Positions 26,474 to 35,022 of a stretch of DNA of 64,000 nucleotides are shown here, piece after piece. Source of the DNA: Lipingzhangella halophila (GTDB taxonomy: Bacteria; Actinomycetota; Actinomycetes; Streptosporangiales; Streptosporangiaceae). The stretch covers positions 186,001 through 250,000 of the forward strand of contig NZ_JACHJT010000002.1 of the NCBI RefSeq assembly GCF_014203805.1. Reading direction: 5' to 3'. Below the pieces are notes generated by a model. That model worked only from the letters and a program-made list of their open reading frames with translations. It searched no databases and was not told the DNA's origin. Positions within the stretch are counted from its first letter, which is position 1. The number at the start of each line of letters is the position of its first letter. A program made the translations under genes and the position numbers.

Positions 26474-26535
26474 GCCGATCTTGAGGATTCCGTTCCTTCC
26501 GGAGCGCGAGTAGGGCCGGAAACCTCGAGATCGGC
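26474..26535. repeat. Inverted-repeat element with GATCTTGAGG motif, copy 1
   Basis: GCCGATCTTGAGG (26474-26486) and CCTCGAGATCGGC (26523-26535) form a 13-bp arm pair with one mismatch in the rhaM-isomerase gap. The left arm continues ATTCCGTTCCTT, shared with elements near 32711 and 45596. It may act as an intercistronic hairpin. Confidence 0.65.
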
Positions 26536-26570
26536 GCGCCCTCACCTACGAGACGCGGATAGGACTGCCA

Positions 26571-27770
26571 ATGGCCACCGCCAACACCCCCGCCACAAGC
26601 ACCGCCGGCGCCCAGGAGACCGCGAAGGCCGCACTGTCCCGCCAGGAGATCGAACTGCCCTCGTGGGCGTTCGCCAACAGCGGCACCCGGTTCAAAGTGT
26701 TCGGCCAGCCCGGCGTGCCGCGCACCGCCGAGGAGAAGATCGACGACGCGGCGCAGGTGCACCGCTTCACGGGCCTGGCCCCCAGCGTCGCGCTGCACAT
26801 CCCATGGGACCGGGTGGATGACTACGGCACACTGGCCGACCACGCCCGCGCGGCGGGGGTGCGCATCGGCACCATCAACGCCAACGTCTTCCAGGACGAC
26901 GACTATAAGCTCGGCAGCGTCACCAACCCCGACCCGCGGGTGCGGCGCAAGGCCACCGACCACCTGCTGGAGTGCGTCGACGTCATGGACGCCACGGGCT
27001 CGCGGGACCTGAAGCTGTGGTTCGCCGACGGCACCAACTACCCCGGCCAGGACGACATCCGCGCCCGCCAGGACCGCCTGGCCGAGGCCCTGGACGAGGT
27101 GTACGCGCGGCTGGGTCCCAACCAGCGAATCCAGCTGGAGTACAAGCTCTTCGAGCCGTCCTTCTACACCACCGACGTCCCCGACTGGGGGACCTCCTAC
27201 GCGCACTGCCTGCGGCTGGGCGACAGAGCCAAGGTGTGCGTGGACACCGGGCACCACGCCCCGCACACCAACATCGAGTTCATCGTGGCGTTCCTGCTGC
27301 GCGAGGGGAAACTGGGCAGCTTCGACTTCAACTCCCGCTTCTACGCCGACGACGACCTGATGGTCGGCGCAGCCGACCCGTTCCAGCTCTTCCGGATCAT
27401 GTACGAGGTCATCCGCGGCGGCGGCTACGACGCCGACTCCGGCGTGGTGTTCATGCTCGACCAGTGCCACAACATCGAGCCCAAGATCCCGGGCCAGATC
27501 CGCTCGGTGCTCAACGTCCAGGAGGCCACCGCCAAGGCGCTGCTGGTGGACGCCGAGGCGCTGGCCGCCGCGCAGCGGTCGGGTGACGTGCTCGGCGCCA
27601 ACGCGGTGCTCATGGACGCCTACAACACCGACGTGCGGCCCATGCTGGCCGAGCTGCGGCAGGAGAACGGTCTCGGCCCCGATCCCATGGCGGCCTACGC
27701 CGATTCCGGGTACGGCCAGCGGATCGCCGCCGAGCGCGTCGGCGGCCAGCAGGCCGGCTGGGGCGCATAA
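26571..27770 (+). CDS. rhaI: L-rhamnose isomerase (RhaI type)
   Basis: 399 residues. TIM-barrel sugar isomerase of the Pseudomonas-type RhaI group rather than E. coli RhaA. Visible features are SVALHIPWDRVDDYGTLADH, GTINANVFQDDDYKLGS, EYKLFEPSFYTTDVPDWGTS, CVDTGHHAPHTNIEFIVAFL and SFDFNSRFYADDDLMVG; the Glu, Asp and His residues in these are the metal and substrate ligands. It converts L-rhamnose to L-rhamnulose. Confidence 0.95.
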   Translation: MATANTPATSTAGAQETAKAALSRQEIELPSWAFANSGTRFKVFGQPGVPRTAEEKIDDAAQVHRFTGLAPSVALHIPWDRVDDYGTLADHARAAGVRIGTINANVFQDDDYKLGSVTNPDPRVRRKATDHLLECVDVMDATGSRDLKLWFADGTNYPGQDDIRARQDRLAEALDEVYARLGPNQRIQLEYKLFEPSFYTTDVPDWGTSYAHCLRLGDRAKVCVDTGHHAPHTNIEFIVAFLLREGKLGSFDFNSRFYADDDLMVGAADPFQLFRIMYEVIRGGGYDADSGVVFMLDQCHNIEPKIPGQIRSVLNVQEATAKALLVDAEALAAAQRSGDVLGANAVLMDAYNTDVRPMLAELRQENGLGPDPMAAYADSGYGQRIAAERVGGQQAGWGA

Positions 27771-27833
27771 CCCCAACCGCATGGCCCTCCCCAACCCACC
27801 GAACCACCGTCACCAGGGAAGGACAACGCACCC

Positions 27834-29894
27834 ATGGCACCCCACCCCGAGGTCGCCGCACTGCTGGAACGATCCCACCGGCTCGGCTCCGATCCGCGCA
27901 ACACCAACTACGCGGGCGGCAACGCCTCAGCGAAGGGCACCGGGACCGACCCGGTCACCGGCTCCCCCGTGGAGCTGATGTGGGTCAAGGGGTCCGGGGG
28001 CGACCTGGGCACGCTGCGCGAGTCCGGGCTCGCCGTGCTGCGTATGGACCGGATGCGGGCGCTCCCGGACGTCTACCCCGGCGTGGAGCGGGAGGACGAG
28101 ATGGTCGCCGCGCTCGACTACTGCCTGCACGGCCCGGGCGGCGCGGCCCCTTCTATCGACACCGCCATGCACGGCCTCGTTGACTCCGCGCACGTGGACC
28201 ACCTGCATCCGGACTCCGGTATCGCGCTGGCCTGCGCCGCCGACGGCGAGGAACGTACCCGCGAGTGTTTCGGTGACCGCGTCGTATGGGTGCCCTGGCG
28301 CCGCCCCGGCTTCCAGCTCGGGCTGGACATCGCCGCGATCAAGGCGGCGAACCCCCAGGCCATCGGAGTGATCCTGGGCGGGCACGGGATCACCGCGTGG
28401 GGGGACACCGCCGCGGAGTGCGAGGCGAACTCGCTGGAGATCATCCGCACCGCGGAACGGTTCATCGCGGACTACCCCGCCACACACGGCGCGACCCGCC
28501 AGGACAGCCCGTTCGGGGCGGTCGTCCCGGGCTACGAGCCGCTTCCCAGCCGGGAGCGGCACGCCCGCGCCGCCGCCCTGCTCCCCACCGTCCGCTCACT
28601 GGCCGCCACCGACAGCCCGCAGGTGGGCCACTACACCGACACCGAGGACGTGCTGGACTTCGTGTCCCGGGCCGAGCACCCCCGCCTGGCGGCCCTGGGC
28701 ACCTCGTGCCCGGACCACTTCCTGCGCACCAAGGTCCGCCCGCTGGTGCTCGACCTGCCACCCACCGCGCCCCTGGACGAGACGATCGCCCGGCTTCGGG
28801 AGCTGCACGCCGCTTACCGGGAGGACTACCGGGCCTACTACGAGCGGCACGCCGCGCCCGACTCGCCGGCCATGCGCGGTGCCGATCCGGCGATCGTCCT
28901 GGTGCCGGGGGTCGGCATGTTCTCCTTCGGGCGGAACAAGCAGACCGCGCGGGTCGCCGCGGAGTTCTATGGCAACGCCATCAACGTGATGCGTGGCGCG
29001 GAGACCATCTCCAGCTACGCCCCGATCGACGAGGCGGAGAAGTTCCGGATCGAGTACTGGGCACTGGAGGAGGCCAAGCTACAGCGCATGCCCAAGCCCA
29101 AGCCCCTGGCCACCCGCGTCGCGTTCGTCACCGGGGCGGCCTCCGGGATCGGCAGGGCCACCGCCGAGCGGCTCGCCGCCGAGGGCGCCTGCGTCGCTGT
29201 CGCGGACCGCGACAGAGACGCCGCCGCGAAAGTCGCGGCGGACCTCGGCGGGCCCGACGTCGCGGTCCCGGCCCCGGTGGACGTCACCGACGAGGAGCAG
29301 ATCGCGGCGGCGCTGCGCGCGACCGTGCTCGCGTTCGGCGGGGTCGACCTGGTCGTCAACAACGCTGGGCTGTCCATCTCCAAGCCGCTGCTGGAGACGA
29401 GCGCCGCCGACTGGGACCTGCAGCACGGCGTAATGGCGCGCGGATCGTTCCTGGTTGCCAAGGAGGCGGCGCGGATCATGACCGAGCAGGGCATGGGCGG
29501 TGACATCGTCTACGTCGCCAGCAAGAACGGGGTCGTCGCCGGACCGAACAACATCGCCTACGGGGCAACCAAGGCCGACCAGGCGCACCAGGTCCGGCTC
29601 CTCGCCGCCGAGCTGGGAGAGCACGGCATCCGGGTCAACGGGGTGAATCCCGACGCGGTGGTGCGCGGTTCCGGGATCTTCGCTGGCGGCTGGGGCGCGC
29701 AGCGCGCCGCGGTCTACGGGGTGCCCGAGGAACAACTCGGCGAGTTCTACGCCCAGCGCACCCTGCTCAAGCGCGAGGTACTTCCCGAGCACGTGGCCAA
29801 CGCCGTGTTCACGCTGACCGCCGGCGACCTCACGCACACCACCGGAGCGCACATCCCCGTCGACGCGGGCGTAGCAGCGGCGTTCCTGCGCTAG
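27834..29894 (+). CDS. Bifunctional rhamnulose-1-phosphate aldolase / lactaldehyde dehydrogenase
   Basis: 686 residues. Residues 1 to about 410 are a class II aldolase domain (NTNYAGGNASAK, VDHLHPDSGIALACA with metal-binding histidines, GGHGITAWG). Residues about 425-686 are an SDR domain with VTGAASGIGRATA, catalytic Ser in VYVASKNG and YGATK. The fusion is the RhaE/RhaEW type: it cleaves L-rhamnulose-1-phosphate to DHAP and L-lactaldehyde and oxidises the latter. Both active sites look intact. Confidence 0.93.
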   Translation: MAPHPEVAALLERSHRLGSDPRNTNYAGGNASAKGTGTDPVTGSPVELMWVKGSGGDLGTLRESGLAVLRMDRMRALPDVYPGVEREDEMVAALDYCLHGPGGAAPSIDTAMHGLVDSAHVDHLHPDSGIALACAADGEERTRECFGDRVVWVPWRRPGFQLGLDIAAIKAANPQAIGVILGGHGITAWGDTAAECEANSLEIIRTAERFIADYPATHGATRQDSPFGAVVPGYEPLPSRERHARAAALLPTVRSLAATDSPQVGHYTDTEDVLDFVSRAEHPRLAALGTSCPDHFLRTKVRPLVLDLPPTAPLDETIARLRELHAAYREDYRAYYERHAAPDSPAMRGADPAIVLVPGVGMFSFGRNKQTARVAAEFYGNAINVMRGAETISSYAPIDEAEKFRIEYWALEEAKLQRMPKPKPLATRVAFVTGAASGIGRATAERLAAEGACVAVADRDRDAAAKVAADLGGPDVAVPAPVDVTDEEQIAAALRATVLAFGGVDLVVNNAGLSISKPLLETSAADWDLQHGVMARGSFLVAKEAARIMTEQGMGGDIVYVASKNGVVAGPNNIAYGATKADQAHQVRLLAAELGEHGIRVNGVNPDAVVRGSGIFAGGWGAQRAAVYGVPEEQLGEFYAQRTLLKREVLPEHVANAVFTLTAGDLTHTTGAHIPVDAGVAAAFLR

Positions 29895-29930
29895 GGAATG
29901 CCATGGACTCCCACCCCACCATCCCCTGCT

Positions 29931-30121
29931 GCGGCAATGAGAGCCACGCGGGGGTGGGGTGCGGCAATGGGGCACACCGCGAGCGAAGCGAGAGGGGTGC
30001 CAGCTTGCCGCGGAGCGAACGGTACACCGTGCGCTCGGCGGCAAGCTGGCTCGCTCGCTGCGCTCACTTCGCCCCATTGCCGCAACCCCCGGATGAGCTT
30101 CGCCCCATTGCCGCAACCCCC
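29931..30121. repeat. Nested inverted and direct repeats before rhaB
   Basis: The 269-bp gap between the aldolase and kinase genes holds GCGGCAATGGGGC (29961-29973), two inverted copies within a 23-bp direct repeat (30068-30090 and 30099-30121, core GCCCCATTGCCGCAACCCCC, period 31), and an inner pair GCCAGCTTGCCGC (29999-30011) / GCGGCAAGCTGGC (30038-30050). GAGCGAAGCGAG-type words also occur. The whole can fold into a large nested hairpin. Confidence 0.7.
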
Positions 30122-30163
30122 GCGGGTGGCCCCCGCACCGTCCCGGCCCCCAGATGAGGACCA

Positions 30164-31639
30164 ATGAGCGAGCAGCACTCCTTCGCCGCGGTGGACCTCG
30201 GCGCGTCCAGCGGACGCGTCGTCGTGGGCCGCATCGGTGGCGACAAGCTGACCCTGGACGTCGCGCACCGCTTCGCCAACGAACCACTGCCACTCGGCGG
30301 CGGGCTGAACTGGAACATGCCGGCCCTGTACGCGGAGATCCTGCGCGGTCTGGGACAGGTGGCCGATGGCCGGGAGATCACCTCCGTCGGTGTCGACTCG
30401 TGGGCGATCGACTACGGCCTGCTCGACGAGAACGGCGGCATGCTCGGCCTCCCGCATCACCACCGCGACCCCCGTACCGACGCGGTGGCGCCCGCGGTCA
30501 CAAAGCGTCTGGGCTTCGCCGAGCTGTACTCCGTCAACGGCCTGCAGTACCTGCCGTTCACCACCCTCTTCCAGCTCGCCGCCGCCAGTAGCGCCGCGCC
30601 CCAGACCCTGTCGGCCGCGCGGAGGCTACTGCTGATCCCGGATCTGGTCTGCTACTGGCTCACCGGTGAGGTGGGGGCGGAGGCCACCAACGCCTCCACC
30701 ACCGGACTGCTGGACGCAACGGCCCACACATGGTCGCCGCGTCTCGCCGCCGAGGTCGGCATCGACCCGGGGATCCTGCCGCCCCTGCGATGGCCGGGGC
30801 AGCGCATCGGAGCGGTCCTGCCGGACTTCGCGGGGCAAACCGGCGCGGCCGCCGGCACCGCGGTCACGGCGGTCGCCTCACACGACACCGCCTCGGCGGT
30901 GATCGGGGTGCCGGCGACGCGTCCCGACTTCGGCTACATCTCGTGCGGCACCTGGTCCCTGGCCGGGCTGGAGCTGGCCGCGCCAGTACTGACCCCCGCG
31001 GCGCGCTCCGCCAACTTCACCAACGAGCTGGGGCTGGACGGTACGACCCGGTTCCTGCGCAACATCATGGGACTGTGGTTGCTCCAGGAGACCCTGCGGA
31101 CCTGGGGGCTCGACGCCGACGCACTGCCCGATCTGCTGGCCGCTGCCGCCGAGGCGGAGGCGTTCACCGCGCTCGTCGATGCCAGTGACCAGCGCTTCCT
31201 GGAGCCGGGCGACATGCCCGCGCGCATCGCCGCGTACTGCCGGGAGACCGGCCAGCCCGTCCCCGAGAGCCGGGGCGCGCTGGTGCGCTGCGTACTGGAG
31301 AGCCTCGCCCTGGCGCACCGCACGACCCTGCGCCGGGCCGCCGAACTGTCCGGGCGGGACCTGGGGATCGTGCACCTGGTCGGCGGGGGCGCGCACAACA
31401 CACTGCTGTGCCAGCTCACCGCGGACGCCCTCGGCCTGCCGGTGGTGGCCGGACCGACCGAGGCCACCGCGATCGGCAACGTGCTGGTGCAGGCGCGGGC
31501 CGCCGGCCTGGTGCGCGATCGTGCTCAGATGCGCGCCCTGGTGGCGGCGACGCAGCCCACGCGCCGTTACGAGCCGCGGGGCAACGAGGCCGCGTGGCGC
31601 GCCGCGGCGGACCGGATCGGCGCGGGCCACCCGGGATGA
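30164..31639 (+). CDS. rhaB: Rhamnulokinase
   Basis: 491 residues. FGGY carbohydrate kinase with the N-terminal phosphate loop AAVDLGASSGRVVVGRI, the sugar-site segment VGVDSWAIDYGLLDENG, and the C-terminal ATPase signatures YISCGTWSLAGLEL and IVHLVGGGAHNTLLCQLTAD. It phosphorylates L-rhamnulose at C1 for the aldolase encoded upstream. Confidence 0.94.
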   Translation: MSEQHSFAAVDLGASSGRVVVGRIGGDKLTLDVAHRFANEPLPLGGGLNWNMPALYAEILRGLGQVADGREITSVGVDSWAIDYGLLDENGGMLGLPHHHRDPRTDAVAPAVTKRLGFAELYSVNGLQYLPFTTLFQLAAASSAAPQTLSAARRLLLIPDLVCYWLTGEVGAEATNASTTGLLDATAHTWSPRLAAEVGIDPGILPPLRWPGQRIGAVLPDFAGQTGAAAGTAVTAVASHDTASAVIGVPATRPDFGYISCGTWSLAGLELAAPVLTPAARSANFTNELGLDGTTRFLRNIMGLWLLQETLRTWGLDADALPDLLAAAAEAEAFTALVDASDQRFLEPGDMPARIAAYCRETGQPVPESRGALVRCVLESLALAHRTTLRRAAELSGRDLGIVHLVGGGAHNTLLCQLTADALGLPVVAGPTEATAIGNVLVQARAAGLVRDRAQMRALVAATQPTRRYEPRGNEAAWRAAADRIGAGHPG

Positions 31640-31768
31640 CCGCGAACCGTGTCGGCGGGGGTTGCCCGACAGCACGAGATCCGCTGAGGTGGAGCAGAGC
31701 TGTCCGGGAACACATCGGGGGAAGGCCCACGCGGGGTCCCGAGGCGACCGAGAGGAAGTGCCAGGTAG

Positions 31769-32698
31769 GTGAAGATCGTAATCACCGGAGGGGCCGGCGG
31801 AACCGGCTCGTCCACCGCGTTCAACCTGCTCTGCGGTCCGGCGGACCATGCGGGCTACGAGGTCGTGCTGGTCGACACCAGGCCGAACATGATCACGAGC
31901 CACTCGATGGACCTGGAGAACGCGGAGGCGCTGGGCGCCACCGCCTCCACGGTGCGCGGCGGGACCGCTGAGGACGCGCTCGACGCGGACGTCGTCGTGG
32001 TCAGCGCGGCTGTCCCGTTGCGCCTCAACACCTCCCGCATGGTGTTCCTCGCCGACAACGCCCGCATTGTGCGCGACGTCCTCGAACCGCTGGGCACCGC
32101 CGCGTTCCAGGGAGTCGTGCTGCTGCTGACCAACCCGGTCGACCCACTGGTCACCTGGGCGCACCGGCAGGGGTGGCTGCCCCGGCACCAGCTTCTGGGC
32201 TACACCCTCAACGACAGCCTCCGGCTGCGCACCGGTATCGCGCAGACGCTCGGCGCGCATCCCCGCGAGGTGGACGCCTGGGTGCTCGGCGAGCACGGCG
32301 ACGGGCAGGTTCCGCTGTACGACCGGGTCAGGGTGGCGGGCGAACCGGTATCGCTGACCGAGGCGCAGCGCGCGGCGGTCGAGGCCTACACCGGCACCTG
32401 GTACACCCGGCATGTCGCCCTCGACTCCGGGCGCACATCGACGTGGACCACCGGCCTGGGCGCCGCCCGAATGGTCGGGGCGCTCGCGGCGGGCTCCGAG
32501 GCTCCCGTTCCCGCCTCGGTGGTCCTGGACGGCGAGTACGGCGTGAACGGGGTCAGCCTCGGCGTGCCCGTCACGCTCGACCGCGCGGGCGCCCACGTAC
32601 TCGAATGGGACATCGGCGCCGAGAGGCGGCACGCGATGGAACAGGCCGCGGCACGCGTGGACGACGCCGTGGCCAGCCTGGACGACACGCTCGCCTGA
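31769..32698 (+). CDS. Lactate/malate dehydrogenase-family protein
   Basis: 309 residues from GTG. The N-terminal nucleotide loop is GGAGGTGSSTAFNLL, LLTNPVDPLVTWAHR includes the conserved Asn-Pro-Val-Asp, and the catalytic histidine lies in VLGEHGDGQVPLYDR (near residue 175). These place it in the LDH/MDH family, on the MDH-like side. At the end of the rhamnose operon it may process the lactaldehyde-derived L-lactate or a related hydroxy acid (inference). Substrate Arg residues are not clearly canonical, so specificity is open. Confidence 0.85.
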   Translation: MKIVITGGAGGTGSSTAFNLLCGPADHAGYEVVLVDTRPNMITSHSMDLENAEALGATASTVRGGTAEDALDADVVVVSAAVPLRLNTSRMVFLADNARIVRDVLEPLGTAAFQGVVLLLTNPVDPLVTWAHRQGWLPRHQLLGYTLNDSLRLRTGIAQTLGAHPREVDAWVLGEHGDGQVPLYDRVRVAGEPVSLTEAQRAAVEAYTGTWYTRHVALDSGRTSTWTTGLGAARMVGALAAGSEAPVPASVVLDGEYGVNGVSLGVPVTLDRAGAHVLEWDIGAERRHAMEQAAARVDDAVASLDDTLA

Positions 32699-32710
32699 CA
32701 GCGCCAGTAT

Positions 32711-32737
32711 CGCCGATCTTGAGCGTTCCGTTCCTTT
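32711..32737. repeat. GATCTTGAGC motif, copy 2 (single arm)
   Basis: CGCCGATCTTGAGCGTTCCG then TTCCTTT matches the left arms of the elements at 26474 and 45596, but no partner arm is seen. GGGTCTGTTGCAAC at 32757-32770 follows and resembles an insertion-sequence end; a remnant insertion is possible. Confidence 0.5.
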
Positions 32738-32947
32738 GTAGCGCCCTGGTTTCTAGGGTCTGTTGCAACATGGCTTCGTAGGTTGGAGGTGTGTTGCCGG
32801 GGGCGCGGTTGAGCTCGGAAGAACGGAGCCCGCAAGATCGGCCGCTGCCCTCGTCGGGAACCCAACCCCCGCCCACATCACCGGTCCAGCCGGACCCGGG
32901 CGCGTGCGCGGCCCACCACAAGACGTCGAGTACCGGGAGTCCCCGCA

Positions 32948-33553
32948 ATGACCGAAAGCTCCGAAGCCGACCGGCTGGCCCGGACCGAGATCCGCGAGCT
33001 GGTGGAGTGCTGGGCCGTGTGGCGCGACGCGGGCGACTGGGAGCGGTTCGCCACCGTCTGGCACCCGGACGGCGAAATGCAGGCCACCTGGTTCCAGGGG
33101 CCGTACCAGGACTTCATCGAGGCGAACCGCCAGGGCTGGCGGCGCGGCGTGCACATCCTGCACTTCCTCGGCGGATCGAGCGTCGACGTCGCGGGCAGCC
33201 GGGCGATCGCGCAGACCAAGATGACGATCTCGCAGCGCGCCGAGGTGCACGGGGTGCTCTGCGACGTGGTGTGCACCGGCCGGTTCTACGACTTCTTCGA
33301 GTCGCGCGGCGGCCGCTGGGGGCTGGTGCTGCGCCAACCGGTCTACGAGAAGGACCGCATCGACCCGGTCGACCCCGCCGCGCGGATCGGGCTCGACGCG
33401 GAGCGACTCTCGCGCTTCCCCGAGGGCTACCGGCACCTCGCCTACCTGCAGACGGGCCTCGGATTCCAGGTGAAGACCACGATGCCGCAGTTGACCGGCC
33501 CCGAGGTCGAGGATCTCTACCGCAGGGGAGCCGACTGGCTGGCGAACAGGTAG
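32948..33553 (+). CDS. SnoaL/NTF2-like domain protein
   Basis: 201 residues. The cone-shaped NTF2-like fold is indicated by the N-terminal helices (RTEIRELVECWAVWRDAGDW), FATVWHPDGEMQATWFQGPY and the mid-protein beta strands with HILHFLGGSSVDV. Members of this SnoaL_4-type group include cyclases, hydratases and dehydratases, and many are uncharacterised. The 3' third (PEGYRHLAYLQ) extends beyond a minimal SnoaL domain. It is a single-gene unit. Confidence 0.8.
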   Translation: MTESSEADRLARTEIRELVECWAVWRDAGDWERFATVWHPDGEMQATWFQGPYQDFIEANRQGWRRGVHILHFLGGSSVDVAGSRAIAQTKMTISQRAEVHGVLCDVVCTGRFYDFFESRGGRWGLVLRQPVYEKDRIDPVDPAARIGLDAERLSRFPEGYRHLAYLQTGLGFQVKTTMPQLTGPEVEDLYRRGADWLANR

Positions 33554-33763
33554 GAACAGGTAGCAGGTCGGCGCCGGGCCGCGCTCGCCTGGCCAAGGCC
33601 GAGGGGACGCTGTGCACCCCGTCGCCGGCTGCGGCGTTCACTGTCCCGACCTTGCCGGACATCCGGGCCGGATCCGGCCACACACGGATTCCGAACCACT
33701 GCGCTGTCGCGGGCGTCCTATGGAGGAAGCGCGGCAGGATTCAGCGAATTCAGGGAGTGCACC

Positions 33764-34012
33764 ATGTGGAGCCGGCCCGGATCCTGGTTCGGAGCGTTCA
33801 TCGGTGTGGCAATGGGCTTTGCGGTCGGGATATCGATGGGCAGCGTCCTCGCCGGGATCGCAGTGGGGATCGGTCTCGCCGTCGCCATGGGGTTGGCGTT
33901 CCAGGACAGCGCGGGAACGCCGGACAGCGAGAGGGTGCAGGACGCCAAGACGGGGTCGCTGGAGAGCGGCCCCCAAGGCCCGGGTAACAGGGGACGGCCG
34001 GACGCGTCGTGA
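33764..34012 (+). CDS. Small membrane protein with glycine-zipper helices (82 aa)
   Basis: Two hydrophobic segments (about residues 9-25 and 28-46) are rich in Gly, Ala and Met with GxxxG spacing, followed by a polar tail. No enzyme or transporter family was recognised. The ATG follows a GGGAG at about 8 bases. Small proteins like this are common in actinomycetes; function is unknown. Confidence 0.6.
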   Translation: MWSRPGSWFGAFIGVAMGFAVGISMGSVLAGIAVGIGLAVAMGLAFQDSAGTPDSERVQDAKTGSLESGPQGPGNRGRPDAS

Positions 34013-34099
34013 CGACCGGTCGAGACCCGGGCCCGCCGGCTCCGCCCAGCGCGTAACAGCGGCTGGACCGGCTGAGGGGCGCTGACCAGTCCGCGGCCC

Positions 34100-34590
34100 G
34101 CTAGATCGGTGATGTGGGTGGGTGGTGGGGCGCCTAACGAGGGCGGCGAGGACGGCGAGTGGCCCGGCCCCCGGATGATCGCTACGGGTGCCCGATAGTT
34201 GCGCGCGTGACGAGGGCAGCGAAGGCGCCGGCCCTGCGGGAACCGTGCCTTTGCGGGCGCCAGTGCTCCCGTCCGGCGGCGGGGCGCGCATCGAGGATGA
34301 CTGTGCGGACGTTCTCGGCGATGGGCCGCAGCGAGAGTGACCGCGAGGACATTCTCGTCGCTGAACATGTCCCCACGGACACCCTCGCCGCGGACCCCGC
34401 ACCCACACCCGCCCGTTTCGCCGTGTTTCCCCCGAAGTCTGGCCCCACAGCCACGACCGATGGGCCCCAGCCACGGGCCAGACCCCCGATCGTCGGGCGC
34501 CACAACCCCCGGGCACCCGAACCGATCACCCAGGGGCCGGCCCACCACCGTCCTCGCCGCCCCGCCGGGCACCGCACCACCCACCCACAT
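34100..34590. repeat. Composite inverted repeat locus A
   Basis: No gene fits here. Units of the type CGAGGACGG ... GGGTGCCCG occur in forward orientation at about 34100-34240 and in reverse complement at about 34490-34590 (GGGCACCCG, CCGTCCTCG). The palindrome at 34347-34372 lies between them. The same order occurs at locus B (45130-45990). Unit boundaries are approximate. Confidence 0.55.
34347..34380. repeat. Dispersed palindromic repeat, copy 2
   Basis: GGACATTCTCGTCGCTGAAC then ATGTCC has GGACAT/ATGTCC arms and an imperfect inner stem, followed by CCACGGAC. It matches copies at 25993 and 45497. Confidence 0.6.
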
Positions 34591-34606
34591 CACCGATCTC
34601 GGCAGT

Positions 34607-34895
34607 GTTTTTGGGCTCGCTGCCGCTCACCGGGTCGGGCGCCCCGGAGGCCGGGAACCTTCGGGCACCTCCGGTGTGCCGCCCAAACGGCTCCGCCACT
34701 CGCGGACGCCCCACCTCCGGACCCTCCAGAACCCCAGCGGCCCCCGACCCGGTTTTTGGGCTCACTGCCGCTCACCGGGTCAGGCGCCCCGGAGGCCGGG
34801 AACCTTCGGGCACCTCCGGTGTGCCGCCCAAACGGCTCCGCCACTCGCGGACGCCCCACCTCCGGACCCTCCAGAACCCCAGCGGCCCTCGACCC
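34607..34895. repeat. Tandem duplication, 145-bp unit, two copies
   Basis: 34607-34750 and 34752-34895 are the same sequence with about three substitutions, both starting GTTTTTGGGCTC and ending GACCC. No convincing reading frame runs through the units. The low divergence suggests a recent duplication. Confidence 0.85.
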
Positions 34896-34937
34896 AGACG
34901 GCCACTTGGTTCGAAAAACAGGGCCTAGACCTGTGCG

Positions 34938-34977
34938 CGCCAGAGGCCGCCCGGGTTGCTCCGGGTGGCCTCTGGCG
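34938..34977. terminator. 17-bp hairpin terminator of the DUF418 gene
   Basis: CGCCAGAGGCCGCCCGG pairs with CCGGGTGGCCTCTGGCG (one G-T pair) around GTTGCT, 46 bp beyond the minus-strand stop at 35023. Confidence 0.8.
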
Positions 34978-35022
34978 TTCCCGCGGACCTCCCGGGCACG
35001 CCGCCGACACGCGGGGGGCGGG

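Noticed and set aside
24920-26545. 541-codon minus-strand open frame over rhaS and rhaM
   Set aside because: It is antisense to two recognised genes and has no protein family pattern.
32757-32790. Insertion-sequence end (GGGTCTGTTGCAAC) after the rhamnose operon
   Set aside because: No transposase or matching second end was found nearby, so it is mentioned only with the repeat at 32711 and not called as an element.
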